Assembly (NCBI GenBank): GCA_030043835.1
Contig: JASHWY010000002.1
Coordinates: 1 to 5,703, forward strand
Reading direction: 5' to 3'
DNA from: Thermoplasmata archaeon
GTDB lineage: Archaea > Thermoplasmatota > Thermoplasmata > Lutacidiplasmatales > UBA184
DNA length: 5,703 bases
The notes under the pieces are model-generated. The model searched no databases. It saw only the letters and a program-made list of their open reading frames with translations, and was not told where the DNA came from. Shown here in pieces: positions 5,227 through 5,703 of this stretch (the stretch's first letter is position 1; every line of letters begins with the position of its first letter). Made by a program: the position numbers and the translations under genes.

Positions 5227-5703
5227 CGATGTGACGGAGGATGGGGTACTCGCTGCGCAGCGCGAGCGTGACTTGATCGATCGCGGTCTCGAGCTGGTCG
5301 GTCGTGAGGCCGTTCTGGAAATTGACCCGCAGCGCGAGCAGCGCGTCGTCCGGACCCAGGAGCATCGATTGAAACCCTCGGACCTTCACCACCGCCGAAT
5401 GCCGCTCCACGACCGCGAGGATCTGCCGCGCCTCTTCGGGGGAGAGGGCCCGGCCGACCAGGTACTCCCGGCTCTCCGCGGTGAGCACGAACCCCGTGGC
5501 GATCAAGAGAAACCCCTCGGCCGTGGCTGTCGCGCCGTCGATCACGGAGATCCCGGTCGCGTAGACGAGGACAAGTCCGAAGAACGCCACGACGCTTCCG
5601 ACGAGGGAGACCAAGTCCTGGAAGAAGATCGCCTTCAATCCTTGGGCGGCCGACTCGAGGAGCGACTGAAGGGTCTCTCCGCCGATCCGAAGCTCGCGGA
5701 ACG
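5207..5703 (-). CDS. Cation diffusion facilitator (CDF) family transporter, C-terminal part
   Basis: This gene runs off the right edge; 164 C-terminal residues plus a TAG stop are visible and the start is outside the window. CDF proteins export divalent metals such as Zn, Fe, Mn, Co or Cd, usually in exchange for protons. Two membrane helices are visible, interpreted as TM5 (FFQDLVSLVGSVVAFFGLVLV) and TM6 (IDGATATAEGFLLIATGFVL). The cytoplasmic C-terminal domain follows with its typical pattern: ESREYLVGRAL, a helix (SPEEARQILAVV), strand FQSMLLGPDDALLALRVNF, helix LTTDQLETAIDQV and final strand HIVIEPES. This pattern is closest to the subgroup that includes ZnT9-like proteins. In TM5 an Asp (the D of FFQD) sits at the position of the second site-A ligand of E. 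coli YiiP, but the His four residues earlier is replaced by Ile. The TTG at 5638-5636 is not the start, because the reading frame and family similarity continue upstream. Confidence 0.9.
   Translation of the reverse strand, partial: FRELRIGGETLQSLLESAAQGLKAIFFQDLVSLVGSVVAFFGLVLVYATGISVIDGATATAEGFLLIATGFVLTAESREYLVGRALSPEEARQILAVVERHSAVVKVRGFQSMLLGPDDALLALRVNFQNGLTTDQLETAIDQVTLALRSEYPILRHIVIEPES

Overview
The window looks like a compact, GC-rich archaeal chromosome segment, most probably from the Thermoplasmatota. The domain is indicated by an archaeal/eukaryotic-type glutamyl-tRNA synthetase, an archaeal RNase P protein (Rpp21/Rnp4), a tRNA-Leu without an encoded CCA, and TATA-like boxes at archaeal spacing with almost no Shine-Dalgarno sequences. 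The phylum is inferred mainly from the synthetase sequence (the APFPSGALHIGN and FDDTIG segments), which resembles what I remember of Thermoplasma-type GluRS; no search was run.

Layout. Positions 13-928 hold a minus-strand group read right to left: a small two-zinc-ribbon protein, the RNase P subunit Rnp4, then tRNA-Leu(CAA). A short divergent promoter region (929-960) separates it from a plus-strand group: a protein with a RuvC/YqgF-like RNase H-fold domain of unknown role (961-1773) and gltX (1797-3527). A second plus-strand pair follows: a glyoxalase I-like VOC enzyme (3579-3968) and an MFS transporter (3979-5226). The right edge carries the C-terminal part of a minus-strand cation diffusion facilitator, converging on and overlapping the MFS gene by 20 bp.

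How it fits together. The left two thirds is a translation/tRNA neighbourhood: a tRNA, an RNase P subunit that helps mature tRNA 5' ends, and a tRNA-charging enzyme, with an uncharacterised nuclease-fold protein between them. The right third is metabolic and transport: a metal-dependent lyase-like enzyme next to an exporter-like MFS protein, then a metal transporter. No gene-free stretch exceeds about 55 bp. I see no mobile element, CRISPR array, prophage or clear repeat. The most interesting items are the RNase H-fold gene and the recurrent placement of TATA-like boxes about 25 bp before start codons, two of them containing the stop codon of the gene upstream. I found no convincing new multi-gene system.
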